NCBI RefSeq assembly: GCF_001685355.1
Contig: NZ_CP016438.1
Coordinates: 5,456,001 to 5,520,000 of the forward strand
Reading direction: 5' to 3'
Source of the DNA: Streptomyces lincolnensis
Lineage (GTDB): Bacteria > Actinomycetota > Actinomycetes > Streptomycetales > Streptomycetaceae
Length of the DNA: 64,000 nucleotides
Shown here in pieces: positions 1-8,517 of this stretch (its first letter is position 1; the number at the start of each line of letters is the position of its first letter). Made by a program: the position numbers and the translations under genes. Under the pieces are notes generated by a model. The model searched no databases and had not been told where the DNA came from. It saw only the letters and a program-made list of their open reading frames with translations.

Positions 1-1106
1 CTGGGCGTCGTCGCGGTCACGTTCTGTGGCGGGGTGATCGTCCGGGCGGTCCGCACGACGTTGGAGGTCGCCGTGTTCTTTTCCGCGTCGATCGCGCTGA
101 CCTTGTAGTCGTAGGCGCGGCCGTACGCGGCCGAGGTGTCCGCGTAGGTGGTGGCCGTGGTGTCGGCGAGCGCGGTGTACGTGGTCGCCGAGTCGGTCTT
201 ACGGAAGACCCGGTAGACGGCCACGTCGGCGGAGCCCGTCCAGGAAAGGTCGTTGGACGCCTCCACACTCGTCGCGCTCAGCACCGGAGCGGCGGGCGCG
301 GTGTAGTCCGGCGTGGGCACCGGGCCCTGGTCGGCGGTCCCCGACGACTCGTTGCCCGCCTTGTCGTAGGCGCGGACCTCGTAGTAGTACGACTGTCCCG
401 TCTGCGGCGGCACGTCGGTGAACGTCACGTTGGTGGTCGTGCCCACCCGCGTCCACGTGGGCGTGCCCTGCACCCGCCGGTAGACGCGGTACCCGGCGAG
501 GTCCATCTCCTTGTTCCTCGCCCAGTCGAGCACGGCGCTCACACCCTCCTCCATGCCGGGGAAGTAGTCCCACGCCATACCCGTCGGGGTGAGGGGCTTG
601 ACCTTGTCGACGGTGGCGGAGGTGCGGGGCGTGTAGCCGAACTTGAGGCGTGCGCTGCCGGTCCAGTTGACGTAGTCGACGCGGAGGCTGTGCTTGCCCG
701 ACGGGATCGTGACGTTGACGGTCTTGGAGACGGTGGTGGAGGTGTTCTTCCACAGGTCGATCTTGCGGACGCCGTCGAGGTAGACGCGGATGCCGTCCAG
801 GCCGGAGGCGGCGAAGGTGAAGGGCCCGCCGGAGCCGAAGTCGCGGGTGACGGCGTAGCGGACGCCGAAGTTGTCCTTTGGCAGGCCCGTGGCCGGGGCG
901 CCGGTCCAGGTCTGGTCGATGGCGTTGTCGCAGTCCGTCTTCTTGGGCGTACCGGAGAAGCTGGTGTTCGCGAAGAACTGCCGCTTGTAGACCGGTGAGG
1001 TGCAGGTCGTCGCGGCGGACGCGGGCAGGGCGGTGAGCAGGGTGCCCGCGGTGGTGAGCACGACAGCGGCGGCAACCGCGGTCGTCGTGCGTCTGGCTGG
1101 GTTCAT
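1..1106 (-). CDS. Secreted PA14 / fibronectin type III protein, paralog C (3' end outside window)
   Basis: Partial: the gene runs off the window start, leaving about 368 codons. The ATG at 1106 follows GAGGATCC, a good RBS. Residues 1-31 form a Sec signal peptide ending in ALPASAA. Next comes a PA14-like beta domain (about 33-155; DGIRVYLDG, LWKN and RVDYVNW blocks), then repeated FnIII domains that each contain a YRVYR or YYYEVRAYD strand. It is strikingly similar to the proteins at 1277-2698 and 3262-5286, so this is a tandem family. PA14 domains bind carbohydrate in many enzymes, so an exported cell-surface or polysaccharide-binding role is likely; I see no catalytic domain in the visible part. 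It has its own promoter (1152-1191). Confidence 0.85.
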   Translation of the reverse strand, partial: MNPARRTTTAVAAAVVLTTAGTLLTALPASAATTCTSPVYKRQFFANTSFSGTPKKTDCDNAIDQTWTGAPATGLPKDNFGVRYAVTRDFGSGGPFTFAASGLDGIRVYLDGVRKIDLWKNTSTTVSKTVNVTIPSGKHSLRVDYVNWTGSARLKFGYTPRTSATVDKVKPLTPTGMAWDYFPGMEEGVSAVLDWARNKEMDLAGYRVYRRVQGTPTWTRVGTTTNVTFTDVPPQTGQSYYYEVRAYDKAGNESSGTADQGPVPTPDYTAPAAPVLSATSVEASNDLSWTGSADVAVYRVFRKTDSATTYTALADTTATTYADTSAAYGRAYDYKVSAIDAEKNTATSNVVRTARTITPPQNVTATTP

Positions 1107-1115
1107 GGATCCTCG

Positions 1116-1163
1116 GTCGTGATCGTCGTTAGGCCGGGGAGAAGGGGTGGCGACGATCACGAC
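1116..1163 (-). repeat. 13-bp perfect inverted repeat in leader of paralog C
   Basis: GTCGTGATCGTCG (1116-1128) is repeated inverted as CGACGATCACGAC (1151-1163) around a 22-nt loop. The distal arm coincides with the putative -10 region, so it is either an operator dyad or a hairpin at the very 5' end of the transcript. The paralog A promoter has an analogous but different dyad (5300-5336). Confidence 0.55.
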
Positions 1164-1191
1164 TCGTGGAGTGGCCCATGGGTTGTACGGG
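1152..1191 (-). promoter_or_regulatory. Putative ECF-sigma-type promoter of paralog C
   Basis: Read on the minus strand: CCCGTACAACC, then exactly 17 nt, then GTCGTGATCGTC. The same two blocks with the same 17-nt spacing occur before paralog A. An AAC-containing -35 and a CGTC-containing -10 are typical of ECF sigma factors; the specific sigma factor is unknown. Confidence 0.5.
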
Positions 1192-1276
1192 GCTGGCTGT
1201 GATGTTGGGGACCTTGGGGACTGTTATACGTCCTTGACCTGCCGCAGGAGGGCGGTGAGGCCTTCGGGGGCGGTGG

Positions 1277-2698
1277 TCAGGTGGTGGGTGCGCTCGGCGT
1301 CGTGTCGAGTTCGGTCGCCGTGACGATGTTCGGCGAACGGGTCCACCTGTAGTGGGAGTTCCAGGAGCTGTCGACGGCGTCCACGAACATGCAGCGCTCC
1401 TCGCCGTCGGGCACGGTGGTGTACTCGTACGAGGTGGTCTCGGCGCCCAGCCACTCCACCTCGTGGACGTAGCAGACCTGCTCCTCCTCGTCGCCGACGA
1501 GCTCGCCCGCGTAGACCACGTACCGGAACAGGTCGGGCGCCGGGTTCGCGTCCCAGTTCAGCGCGAAGCCGTACTCGGTCGGCGTGGCCGTCAGGCCGGT
1601 GACGGCAGGCGGCGGGGTCTCGTCCCGGCGTGCGCCCTTGACGATGACGGATTGTCCGGACTCGTTGCCCGCCGCGTCCAGCGCGGTCACCCGGTAGTAG
1701 TAGCTGGCGCGCACCTGAGTGGAGGCGTCCCGGTAGGAGGGCTCATCCGTGGTGCCGACACGGGTGTACGTGCCGTTCTCGGTCGCTGCCCGGTACACCC
1801 GGTACGAGACCGCCCCCGAGACCGCGCCCCATCCGATCCGCAGCCCACCCGTCTCGGAGGCGTCGGTGATGTCCAGTCCGGCCGGGATGCCGGGCGCGGT
1901 CCGGTCCGCGGTGACCACGGCCTGGTCGGCGGTGCCGCCCGACGCGTTGCCCGCCTTGTCGTAGGCGCGGATCTCGTAGTAGTACGTGTCGCCGGTCACG
2001 GGCAGGGTCGCGTCTGTGTACGACGTCCCTGTCGTCGTCGCGAGCGGGGTGGCGCCGAATGTCGTCCCCTTCAGGCGGCGGTACAGCCGGTATCCGGCGA
2101 GGTCCATCTCCTTGTTCCGCGCCCAGGTGAGCTTCGCCTTGCCTGTCGCGGGGTCGTACGAGACCGAGGCACCCGTGGGTGCCAGGGGCTTGACCTTGTC
2201 GACCGTCGCCGAAGTCCTGGGCGTGTAGCCGAACTTGACCCTCGCGCTGCCGGTCCAGTTCACGTAGTCGACGCGGACGGTGTGCTTGCCCGACGGGATC
2301 GTGACGTTGACCGTCTTGGACACCGTCGTCGAACCGTTCTTCCACAGGTCGATCTTGCGGACGCCGTCGACGTAGACGCGGATGCCGTCCAGCCCGGAGG
2401 CCGACAGGGCGAACGGGCCGCCGGAGCCGAAGTCCCTCGTCACGGCGTACCGGACGCCGAAGTTGTCCTTCGGAAGCCCGGTGGCCGGGGCGCCGGTCCA
2501 GGTCTGGTCGATGGCGTTGTCGCAGTCCGTCTTCTTCGGCGTACCGGAGAAGCTGGTGTTCGCGAAGAACTGCCGCTTGAAGACCGGCGAGGTGCAGGTC
2601 GTCGCGGCGGACGCGGGCAGGGCGGTGAGGAGGGTGCCCGCGGTGGCGAGTACGACGACGGTGGAGGCCGTGGCGGTCGTACGTCTGGCTGGGTTCAA
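1277..2698 (-). CDS. Secreted PA14 / fibronectin type III protein, paralog B
   Basis: 473 aa from a TTG start at 2698, chosen because GAAGGAC lies just upstream and because the N-terminus (NPARRTT, then a signal peptide ending ASAA) matches both neighbours. Upstream in-frame codons run into Arg/Pro-rich nonsense and the preceding gene. Domains: signal peptide 1-31, PA14-like about 33-155, then three FnIII-like repeats. The C-terminus ends near ELDTTPSAPTT. It lies 32 nt after the 170-aa gene, so it is probably cotranscribed with it and with paralog A. Likely a secreted binding or adhesive protein; no catalytic motif seen. Confidence 0.82.
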   Translation of the reverse strand: MNPARRTTATASTVVVLATAGTLLTALPASAATTCTSPVFKRQFFANTSFSGTPKKTDCDNAIDQTWTGAPATGLPKDNFGVRYAVTRDFGSGGPFALSASGLDGIRVYVDGVRKIDLWKNGSTTVSKTVNVTIPSGKHTVRVDYVNWTGSARVKFGYTPRTSATVDKVKPLAPTGASVSYDPATGKAKLTWARNKEMDLAGYRLYRRLKGTTFGATPLATTTGTSYTDATLPVTGDTYYYEIRAYDKAGNASGGTADQAVVTADRTAPGIPAGLDITDASETGGLRIGWGAVSGAVSYRVYRAATENGTYTRVGTTDEPSYRDASTQVRASYYYRVTALDAAGNESGQSVIVKGARRDETPPPAVTGLTATPTEYGFALNWDANPAPDLFRYVVYAGELVGDEEEQVCYVHEVEWLGAETTSYEYTTVPDGEERCMFVDAVDSSWNSHYRWTRSPNIVTATELDTTPSAPTT

Positions 2699-2730
2699 AG
2701 CAGTCCTTCGGCTCTGGTTCTGGTTCTGGT

Positions 2731-3243
2731 TCAGGGGATGAGGTCGCCTATGGCGTCGGCGAGGAGCATCGGCAGGGGTTGGGCGCCGGTGCCGAAGGCG
2801 GCGGCGAGGGCGTAGGCGAGGGCGACGTCCGTGGCGTCGGGTTTCGCGTCCGGGCGCCATTCGGCCAGGACGTGCCCGTCGCCCTGGGAGGTGAGGTCGC
2901 CGAGGCGGTGTCCGTCGCGGAGGAGGCGGCTGGACGGGACCGAGTCGGGGAGCAGGCGCCGGTGGTGGCCGGCGTGGCGGACGTCGACTCGGTAGGAGCG
3001 CCGGGTCAGGCGCCCCCGGCCCGGGGCCAGGGCGGCCGCCTCGCCGGCGACGGTGAGGGTGAGCAGGCCGGCGTCCCGGGTGCCGACGGGGATGTGGTCG
3101 TCGGCCCGGGTGCCGGAGGCGCGGTTCAGCACGATCCGCGGGATCGCCTCGCCCTCGACGGTGACCGCGCCCCGCTCGGTGTCCAGGTGGACGGTGAGCG
3201 GGCCGAACAGGCTGTCGTCGAGGCGGGTTTCGGAGACGGGCAT
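2731..3243 (-). CDS. Hypothetical 170-aa protein between two FnIII genes
   Basis: 170 aa, ATG at 3243, only 18 nt after the stop of paralog A. The RBS is weak, so translational coupling is likely. There is no signal peptide. The first 120 residues look beta-rich (alternating hydrophobic strands such as GLLTLTVAG). The C-terminal 35 residues are an Ala/Leu-rich hydrophobic helix (VALAYALAAAFGTG). I do not recognise a family. Its place inside the operon of two exported PA14/FnIII proteins suggests a cytosolic partner or a small accessory protein. Confidence 0.7.
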   Translation of the reverse strand: MPVSETRLDDSLFGPLTVHLDTERGAVTVEGEAIPRIVLNRASGTRADDHIPVGTRDAGLLTLTVAGEAAALAPGRGRLTRRSYRVDVRHAGHHRRLLPDSVPSSRLLRDGHRLGDLTSQGDGHVLAEWRPDAKPDATDVALAYALAAAFGTGAQPLPMLLADAIGDLIP

Positions 3244-3261
3244 GGGGTTCTCGGGGATGGT

Positions 3262-5286
3262 TCAGGCGGGTGGGACGACGACCGGGGCCAGGCCGGAGAA
3301 GGACTCCGTGCCGTCGGCGGCGACGACCGAGAGGACGTAGTGGCTGGTGGTGGCCGACGGGGTGGCCGGGTCGGTCCAGGTGCGGGTGTCGGCGGCCAGG
3401 GGGACGTCGGTGAGGCGGACGTACTGGTCGCTCGTGCGGTCGTAGCGGTACACGTGGAAGCCGGTCGCGGGCACGCAGCCGGTGGCGCAGGTCCAGGTGA
3501 GGGCCGCGCTGCCGGCGTCGTTCGTGGCGGACAGGGTCCAGGCCGCGGTGTTCGGGGGCGCATAACCCGGAGTGAGGTGGAACTCGTTGACGCTGACGTT
3601 GGCGACGACCTCGGCGGGGTTGCCGGACAGCGTGTAGAGGGAGTTGTTCCGCTTGTCCACCGCGTCCACGAAGTAGACCCAGTTCTGGTCGTCCGGCACC
3701 TGCACGTCGACGTACCGGGTCGTCCCGGGCGGGAGGGTGGCGAGCGACTCGTAGGTGCTGGTGTCACGGGGGTCGGTGGCCCGGAGCACGTGGTAGACGC
3801 GGAGGTCCGTGGCGGGGCTCTCGTCCCACTGGAGGACCGTGCCGTACTCCGTGCTCGTGTGGACGAGGCCGGTGACGGCCGGCGGCGGGGTCGTGTCCCG
3901 CAGACCCGTGTGGACCGTGGCCGAGGGCGCCGACTCGCGGCCCGCGCTGTCGACGCTGGTGACGTAGTAGGCGTAGCCCACGTGGGACACGGCTGAGTAG
4001 TCGGTGCAGCCGTACTGCGGGTAGTAGTCGGCCTCGTTGCCCGCGCGGTACGTCTCGCAGGTGACCCGCACCGGGACGGCGTTCGGGTCGGACGGCTCCC
4101 AGCGGTAGACGCGGTACTGCGTCGGCGCCGCCTTCGACGTCGTCCAGCGCAGCTCGATCCCGGTCTCGGCCGCGTTGGTGCCCGGGGTGTCCATGGTGGG
4201 CACGGCCAGCGGGCGGGCGAGGGAGAGGACCTGGGAGGAGGCGGTGTTGCCGGCGGGGTCCCTCGCGACGACCTTGTAGTACGAGGTCTCCCCGTAGGGC
4301 GCGGTCTCGTCGGTGCGGCTCGACCCGTAGGAGATGCCGAGCTTCTCGAACGGGCCGGCGGCGGAGACGGCTCGGTAGACGTCGTACCTAATGTCGAAGG
4401 TGTCGTCCTGCCAGTCCAGCTCGACTCCGCGCACGGGGTCGTCCGTCGCGGTCACGACCGGCGTCAGCGGGGCCGTCCGGTCGACCGTGGTGACGAGCTG
4501 GTCCGTGCTGCCCGCCGACTCGTTGCCGGCCCGGTCCACCGCCCGGACCTCGTAGTAGTACGCGGCACCGGTGGACCGCAGGCCCTCGGTGAACGAGGTG
4601 CCGGTGAGCGGGTCGCCGCCGCTGACCCGGAAGTACTCGGTCCTGCCCTTGTCCCGGCGGTAGACGCGGTATCCGGCGAGGTCCATCTCCTTGTTCCGCG
4701 CCCAGGTGACCTTCGCCTTGCCGGTGGCCTTGTCGTACGTCACGGCGGCGCCCGTCGGGGCGAGCGGCCTGACCTTGTCGACGGTCGCCGAAGTGCGGGG
4801 TGTGTAGCCGAACTTGAGGCGTGCGCTGCCGGTCCAGTTGACGTAGTCGACGCGCAGGGTGTGCCTGCCCGACGGGATGGTGAGGTTCACCGTCTTCGAC
4901 ACGGTGGTGGAGGTGTTCTTCCACAGGTCGATCCTGCGGACGCCGTCGACGTAGACGCGGATGCCATCCAGGCCGGAAGCGGCGAGCGCGAAGGGGCCGC
5001 CGGAGCCGAAGTCCCTCGTCACGGTGTGGCGGACGCCGAACCTGTCCTTCGGCAGGCCCGAAGCGGGGGCGCCCGTGCCCCAGTTCTGGTCGATGACGTT
5101 GTCGCAGTCCGTTTTCTTCGGAGTGCCGGAAAACGTCGTGTTCGCGAAGAACTGGCGTGTGAAGACGGGGGATGCGCAGGTCGTCGCGGCGGAGGCGGAT
5201 GCGGCGGCCGTGCTGAGCAGGCCGCCGGCGGTGGCGAGTACGACGGCGGTCGCGGCCGCGGCGGTCGTGCGTCTGGCTGGATTCAT
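3262..5286 (-). CDS. Secreted PA14 / fibronectin type III protein, paralog A
   Basis: 674 aa. ATG at 5286 with GAAGGACGT upstream; the eight extra codons upstream to 5310 lack an RBS. The signal peptide ends near ASASAA (about 34). A PA14-like domain (about 36-158) is followed by five or so FnIII-like repeats marked by GYRVYRR, YDVYRA, YRVYRW, YHVLRA and FHVYRYD strands, ending with a TESFSG segment. It is the first gene of a minus-strand operon with the 170-aa protein and paralog B. The promoter at 5328-5367 matches that of paralog C. Extracellular; likely carbohydrate or surface binding, with no visible active site. Confidence 0.85.
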   Translation of the reverse strand: MNPARRTTAAAATAVVLATAGGLLSTAAASASAATTCASPVFTRQFFANTTFSGTPKKTDCDNVIDQNWGTGAPASGLPKDRFGVRHTVTRDFGSGGPFALAASGLDGIRVYVDGVRRIDLWKNTSTTVSKTVNLTIPSGRHTLRVDYVNWTGSARLKFGYTPRTSATVDKVRPLAPTGAAVTYDKATGKAKVTWARNKEMDLAGYRVYRRDKGRTEYFRVSGGDPLTGTSFTEGLRSTGAAYYYEVRAVDRAGNESAGSTDQLVTTVDRTAPLTPVVTATDDPVRGVELDWQDDTFDIRYDVYRAVSAAGPFEKLGISYGSSRTDETAPYGETSYYKVVARDPAGNTASSQVLSLARPLAVPTMDTPGTNAAETGIELRWTTSKAAPTQYRVYRWEPSDPNAVPVRVTCETYRAGNEADYYPQYGCTDYSAVSHVGYAYYVTSVDSAGRESAPSATVHTGLRDTTPPPAVTGLVHTSTEYGTVLQWDESPATDLRVYHVLRATDPRDTSTYESLATLPPGTTRYVDVQVPDDQNWVYFVDAVDKRNNSLYTLSGNPAEVVANVSVNEFHLTPGYAPPNTAAWTLSATNDAGSAALTWTCATGCVPATGFHVYRYDRTSDQYVRLTDVPLAADTRTWTDPATPSATTSHYVLSVVAADGTESFSGLAPVVVPPA

Positions 5287-5299
5287 ACGTCCTTCAGTG

Positions 5300-5336
5300 C
5301 TGATCCTCAACGGCGGGCAAAGCCGTTGACGATCAG
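5300..5336 (-). repeat. Inverted repeat in leader of paralog A
   Basis: CTGATC...AACGGC pairs with GCCGTT...GATCAG around GGGCAAA (14 of 15 positions pair). It overlaps the putative -10 element, as the dyad of paralog C does. Confidence 0.5.
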
Positions 5337-5367
5337 GACCGACGAGCGGGCGGATTGGTTGTACGGG
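5328..5367 (-). promoter_or_regulatory. Putative ECF-sigma-type promoter of the FnIII operon
   Basis: Minus strand: CCCGTACAACC (5367-5357), 17-nt spacer, GTCCTGATCGTC (5339-5328). The -35 block is identical to, and the -10 block nearly identical to, those before paralog C, while the spacers differ. That conservation argues for functional promoter elements. Confidence 0.5.
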
Positions 5368-5466
5368 ACTTTTGGACCGCTTCGCCGCCCCCGGGGGCGT
5401 GGACCTTCACAGAAGCCGCACGTATTAACGTTGCTATCTCAATAAGTGATTGCTCCTTGACGGCTC

Positions 5467-5494
5467 GGTGAAGGCGGCGTTGGCTTCCTTCACC
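5467..5494 (+). promoter_or_regulatory. Inverted repeat upstream of the sugar-binding lipoprotein gene
   Basis: GGTGAAGG and CCTTCACC flank a 12-nt centre, 40 nt before the GTG at 5534. It could be a repressor operator or a leader hairpin; no specific regulator can be named. Confidence 0.3.
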
Positions 5495-5533
5495 TGGGTC
5501 GCGATAAGCACCCTCGTCCGGAAGGCAAGCGCA

Positions 5534-6652
5534 GTGAACACCCGTACCCGTCGTACCGCCATAGCAGTGGCCGCAGGTTCCCTCATGCTCTCGCTGACCG
5601 CTTGTGGCGCACTGGGCGTGAGCGGGACCAGCAGCGAGGCGAGCCCGACCAAGGGCAACGACATCACCGTCGGCGTACTGATGCCGGAGAAGACGAACAC
5701 GCGGTACGAGGAGTTCGACTACCCGATCATTCAGCAGAAGGTGAAGTCCCTCACCGGCGGCCAGGGCAAGACCGTCTACGCCAACGGCGAGGCCGACGCG
5801 ACGAAGCAGATCCAGCAGATGGAGAAGATGATCGCCGACCAGGTCGACGTCATCCTGCTGGACGCCGTCGACGCCAAGACCATCGCGGACACCGTGCGCA
5901 AGGCCAAGGAGGCGGGCATCCCGGTCATCGCCTACGACCGGCTGGCCGAGGGCCCGATCGACGCGTACGTCTCCTTCGACAACGAGCTCGTCGGCGAGGT
6001 CCAGGGCCGCTCCATCATGGAGGCCCTGGGCGGTGACACCGACACCTCCACCAAGATCGTCATGGTGAACGGCTCGCCCACCGACCCCAACGCCGGCCAG
6101 TTCAAGGCGGGCGCGCTCTCCGAGCTCAACGGCAAGGTGACGATCGCCAAGACCTACGACGTGGACGGCTGGAAGCCGGAGATCGCCGAGTCCGACATGG
6201 CCAAGGCGATCGAGGCGATCGGCAAGGGCAACATCGCCGCCGTCTACTCCGCCAACGACGCCATGGCCGGCGGTGTCATCAAGGCCCTGGAGGCCGCGGG
6301 CGTGACCGAGCTGCCGCCCATCACCGGCCAGGACGCGGAACTCACCGCCGTGCAGCGGATCGTCGCGGGCGAGCAGTACATGAGCGTCTACAAGCCCTAC
6401 CCGCAGGAGGCCGAGGCCGCAGCCGAGATGGCGGTGGCGCGGGTGCAGGGCAAGGGCATCCAGTTCGACGCCCTCGCCTCGGACCGCGTCGACAGCCCCA
6501 CCGACAAGGACATCCCGGCTCAGCTGGTGCCCGTGGTCGCCCTGACGAAGGACAACATCAAGTCCACGGTGATCGCGGACGGCATCTACAAGGTGTCCGA
6601 CATCTGCACCGCCAAGTACGCGAGCGCGTGCCAGTCGGCGAAGCTGAAGTAG
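5534..6652 (+). CDS. XylF-like sugar ABC transporter substrate-binding lipoprotein
   Basis: 372 aa from GTG at 5534 (GGAAGG upstream). The N-terminus is a lipoprotein signal: basic NTRTRR, hydrophobic stretch, lipobox LTAC with Cys24. The mature part is a periplasmic-binding type 1 fold: ITVGVLMPEK, then an AIADQVDVILLDAVDA-type stretch, a VIAYDRL strand and the AVYSANDAMAGGVIKAL segment, all typical of D-xylose/ribose-type binding proteins (XylF). It binds an extracellular sugar and would deliver it to an ABC permease. Odd: no ATPase or permease gene adjoins it; the gene is flanked by a divergent FnIII operon and a convergent cassette, so it must borrow a transporter encoded elsewhere or act as a sensor. 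Confidence 0.88.
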   Translation: MNTRTRRTAIAVAAGSLMLSLTACGALGVSGTSSEASPTKGNDITVGVLMPEKTNTRYEEFDYPIIQQKVKSLTGGQGKTVYANGEADATKQIQQMEKMIADQVDVILLDAVDAKTIADTVRKAKEAGIPVIAYDRLAEGPIDAYVSFDNELVGEVQGRSIMEALGGDTDTSTKIVMVNGSPTDPNAGQFKAGALSELNGKVTIAKTYDVDGWKPEIAESDMAKAIEAIGKGNIAAVYSANDAMAGGVIKALEAAGVTELPPITGQDAELTAVQRIVAGEQYMSVYKPYPQEAEAAAEMAVARVQGKGIQFDALASDRVDSPTDKDIPAQLVPVVALTKDNIKSTVIADGIYKVSDICTAKYASACQSAKLK

Positions 6653-6671
6653 GTCCCTCCCGAGCGGGTCT

Positions 6672-6700
6672 GCCCCCTTGGCCCGAGTGGGCCAGGGGGC
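6672..6700. terminator. Bidirectional terminator between convergent genes
   Basis: GCCCCCTTGGCCC / GGGCCAGGGGGC stem (one bulge) with GAGT loop, between the lipoprotein gene and the transglutaminase gene. Confidence 0.7.
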
Positions 6701-6740
6701 TGGGGCATTGCATGGAGAGGGCCGCTGGGCGTACGAGCCG

Positions 6741-7583
6741 TCAGCCCACCCGGGTGAACTCCACCGTCACCTCCGGCGGGCCGCCCGCCACGCCGCGGTA
6801 GACGCCCTTGTGCGGGGTGACGTCGTCGTAGTCGCGGCCGCGGCCGACGACGACGTGGGACTCGTCGGCGCGGGTGCGGTTGGTGGGGTCGTAGCCGCAC
6901 CAGTCGCCCGCCCAGTACTCGACCCAGGCGTGGCTCTGGCCGGCGACGGGCCGGTGCAGTTCCGCGTCCCGCTCGGGGTGCAGATAGCCGGAGACGTAGC
7001 GGGCGGGCAGACCGACGCCCCGGAGCAGGGCGAGGGTGACGTGGGCGATCTCCTGGCAGACGCCCGCGCCCTGCTCCCAGGCCTCGGCGGCGGAGGTGTT
7101 CACCGTGCTGGTGCCCGGCAGGTAGGACACCCGGTCCGCGACCATCGAGGACACGGCGACGACCGTCTCGTGCGGGTCGAGGCCGGCCGCCACCTGCCGT
7201 GCCTTCTCCACGAGCTCGGCCGGCATCGTCGTACGGGGTGTCGGGCTCGCGAACTCCGACAGCCGGGAACGGGCGGTCTCTTCGGCGATCTCCGCCCAGG
7301 GGGGCGCCGCCGGGAGCTCGCCCGGGGGATGGGTCTCCACCAGGCTGGAGGCGGTGATGGTGAGGTCGGCGTGCGGGTCCATCAGGTCGAAGCCGGTGAC
7401 CTGGGTGCCCCAGTAGTCCCAGTACGACCAGGTGGTGGCCGTCGGGCTGATGGCGACCCGGGCGTCCAGCGTGGTCTGCCCGGGCAGGGTCAGCGGGGTC
7501 ATGCGGACCTCGTTGTGGGAGGAGACCGCGGCCTGGGCGTACGCGACCCGCGTGATGTGCCGGATCCGGAGGCGACGAGCCAT
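6741..7583 (-). CDS. Transglutaminase-like cysteine protease family protein
   Basis: 280 aa. The N-terminal beta domain (RIRHITRVAYAQAAVSSHNE) is that of bacterial transglutaminase-like proteins. The catalytic triad is visible: Cys176 in GVCQEIAH, His218 in QSHAWVEY, Asp232 in GYDPTN. The start at 7583 is 1 nt from the stop of the alpha-E gene, so it is the third gene of a coupled operon with the alpha-E and ATP-grasp genes. These three families co-occur widely in bacteria and are thought to make and process a peptide or amide product whose identity is unknown. Probably cytoplasmic; no signal peptide. Confidence 0.88.
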   Translation of the reverse strand: MARRLRIRHITRVAYAQAAVSSHNEVRMTPLTLPGQTTLDARVAISPTATTWSYWDYWGTQVTGFDLMDPHADLTITASSLVETHPPGELPAAPPWAEIAEETARSRLSEFASPTPRTTMPAELVEKARQVAAGLDPHETVVAVSSMVADRVSYLPGTSTVNTSAAEAWEQGAGVCQEIAHVTLALLRGVGLPARYVSGYLHPERDAELHRPVAGQSHAWVEYWAGDWCGYDPTNRTRADESHVVVGRGRDYDDVTPHKGVYRGVAGGPPEVTVEFTRVG

Positions 7584-7584
7584 C

Positions 7585-8517
7585 TCAGGCTCCTTCCTGG
7601 GCCCACTCGACGGGCCCCTGGTGGGGGAAGAACCGTTGCTCCACCGCTTCCGCGGACGCCATGCAGGCCTGCTGCAAGTCGCTCAGGAGCAGGGGCAGCT
7701 GGTCTTCCAGGGCCTGGGAGTCCAGGTACTCCAGGCGGGTGCGCAGCCGTCCGATCGGGCGGCGGGCCGGATCCTGGCGGGGGCGGCCCAGCGCGGACAG
7801 GCACTCCTCGGCCGTGGTCAGCGCGTGCAGCGCCGAGCGTGGGAAGTCCCGGTCCAGGAGCAGGAACTGGGCCACCCGCGGGGTGTCGCCGAAGCCGCTG
7901 TGCACGCGCGCGTACGCCTCGTCGGCACCGGACGCGCTCAGCAGGGTCGGCCAGTCCGGCGCGTGCGCGGCGTCCAGCACGCGCACCGACAGCAGCCGTA
8001 CGGTCATGTCCACCCGCTCCAGGCTGCGGCCCAGCACGACGAAACGCCAGCTGTCGTCGCGGCTCATGGTGGAGTCGGCCAGGCCGAAGAACAGCGCGGC
8101 CCGGCGCCGGACCAGTTCCAGGTAGGCGTAGGGGCCGGTGCGGCGGGCCGCCAGCCGCTGGTCCGCGAGGGCGTGCCAGGTGGAGTTGAGGCACTCCCAC
8201 ATCTCCGAGGAGACCGCCTCGCGGGCGCTGCGGGCGTTCAGCCGGGCCGCGCCCAAAGCGCCCTCGATGGAGCAGGTGGAGTGCGCGTCGAAGGCCAGCT
8301 GGTCCAGGACCTGCTGCATGTCGACCCGCTCGTCCCCCGCGTCGACGCCGAGGATCGCGTACAGCGACCGGCAGGCCAGGTCCTCGTCGCGCCAGGGGTC
8401 CTCCAGCAGGCGGTGCAGATAGGCGTCGAGGATGCGGCCCGTGGCGTCCGCCCGCTCGACATACCGTCCGGTCCAGGTCAGTGCCTCGGCTATCCGGGAG
8501 AGGATCACGTCGCTCAC
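7585..8517 (-). CDS. Alpha-E domain-containing protein
   Basis: 310 aa, helix-rich, with the characteristic opening ILSRIAEALTWTGRYVERAD and the RSLERVDMTVRLL segment of the alpha-E family. The start overlaps the ATP-grasp stop (ATGA, 8514-8517) and the end abuts the transglutaminase start, so all three should be translated together. Biochemical role unknown; genetically it is the constant partner of circularly permuted type 2 ATP-grasp enzymes and is presumed to be a scaffold or substrate-handling subunit. Confidence 0.88.
   Translation of the reverse strand: MSDVILSRIAEALTWTGRYVERADATGRILDAYLHRLLEDPWRDEDLACRSLYAILGVDAGDERVDMQQVLDQLAFDAHSTCSIEGALGAARLNARSAREAVSSEMWECLNSTWHALADQRLAARRTGPYAYLELVRRRAALFFGLADSTMSRDDSWRFVVLGRSLERVDMTVRLLSVRVLDAAHAPDWPTLLSASGADEAYARVHSGFGDTPRVAQFLLLDRDFPRSALHALTTAEECLSALGRPRQDPARRPIGRLRTRLEYLDSQALEDQLPLLLSDLQQACMASAEAVEQRFFPHQGPVEWAQEGA

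Noticed and set aside
1352..2815. Plus-strand ORF of 487 codons across the FnIII genes
   Set aside because: Opposite strand of paralog B; Gly/Arg/Val-rich, no domain, and it spans two real genes.
1..5286. Repeated blocks in the FnIII genes considered as CRISPR or mobile repeats
   Set aside because: The repeats are coding, in frame, and explained by paralogous PA14/FnIII domains; spacing is not array-like.
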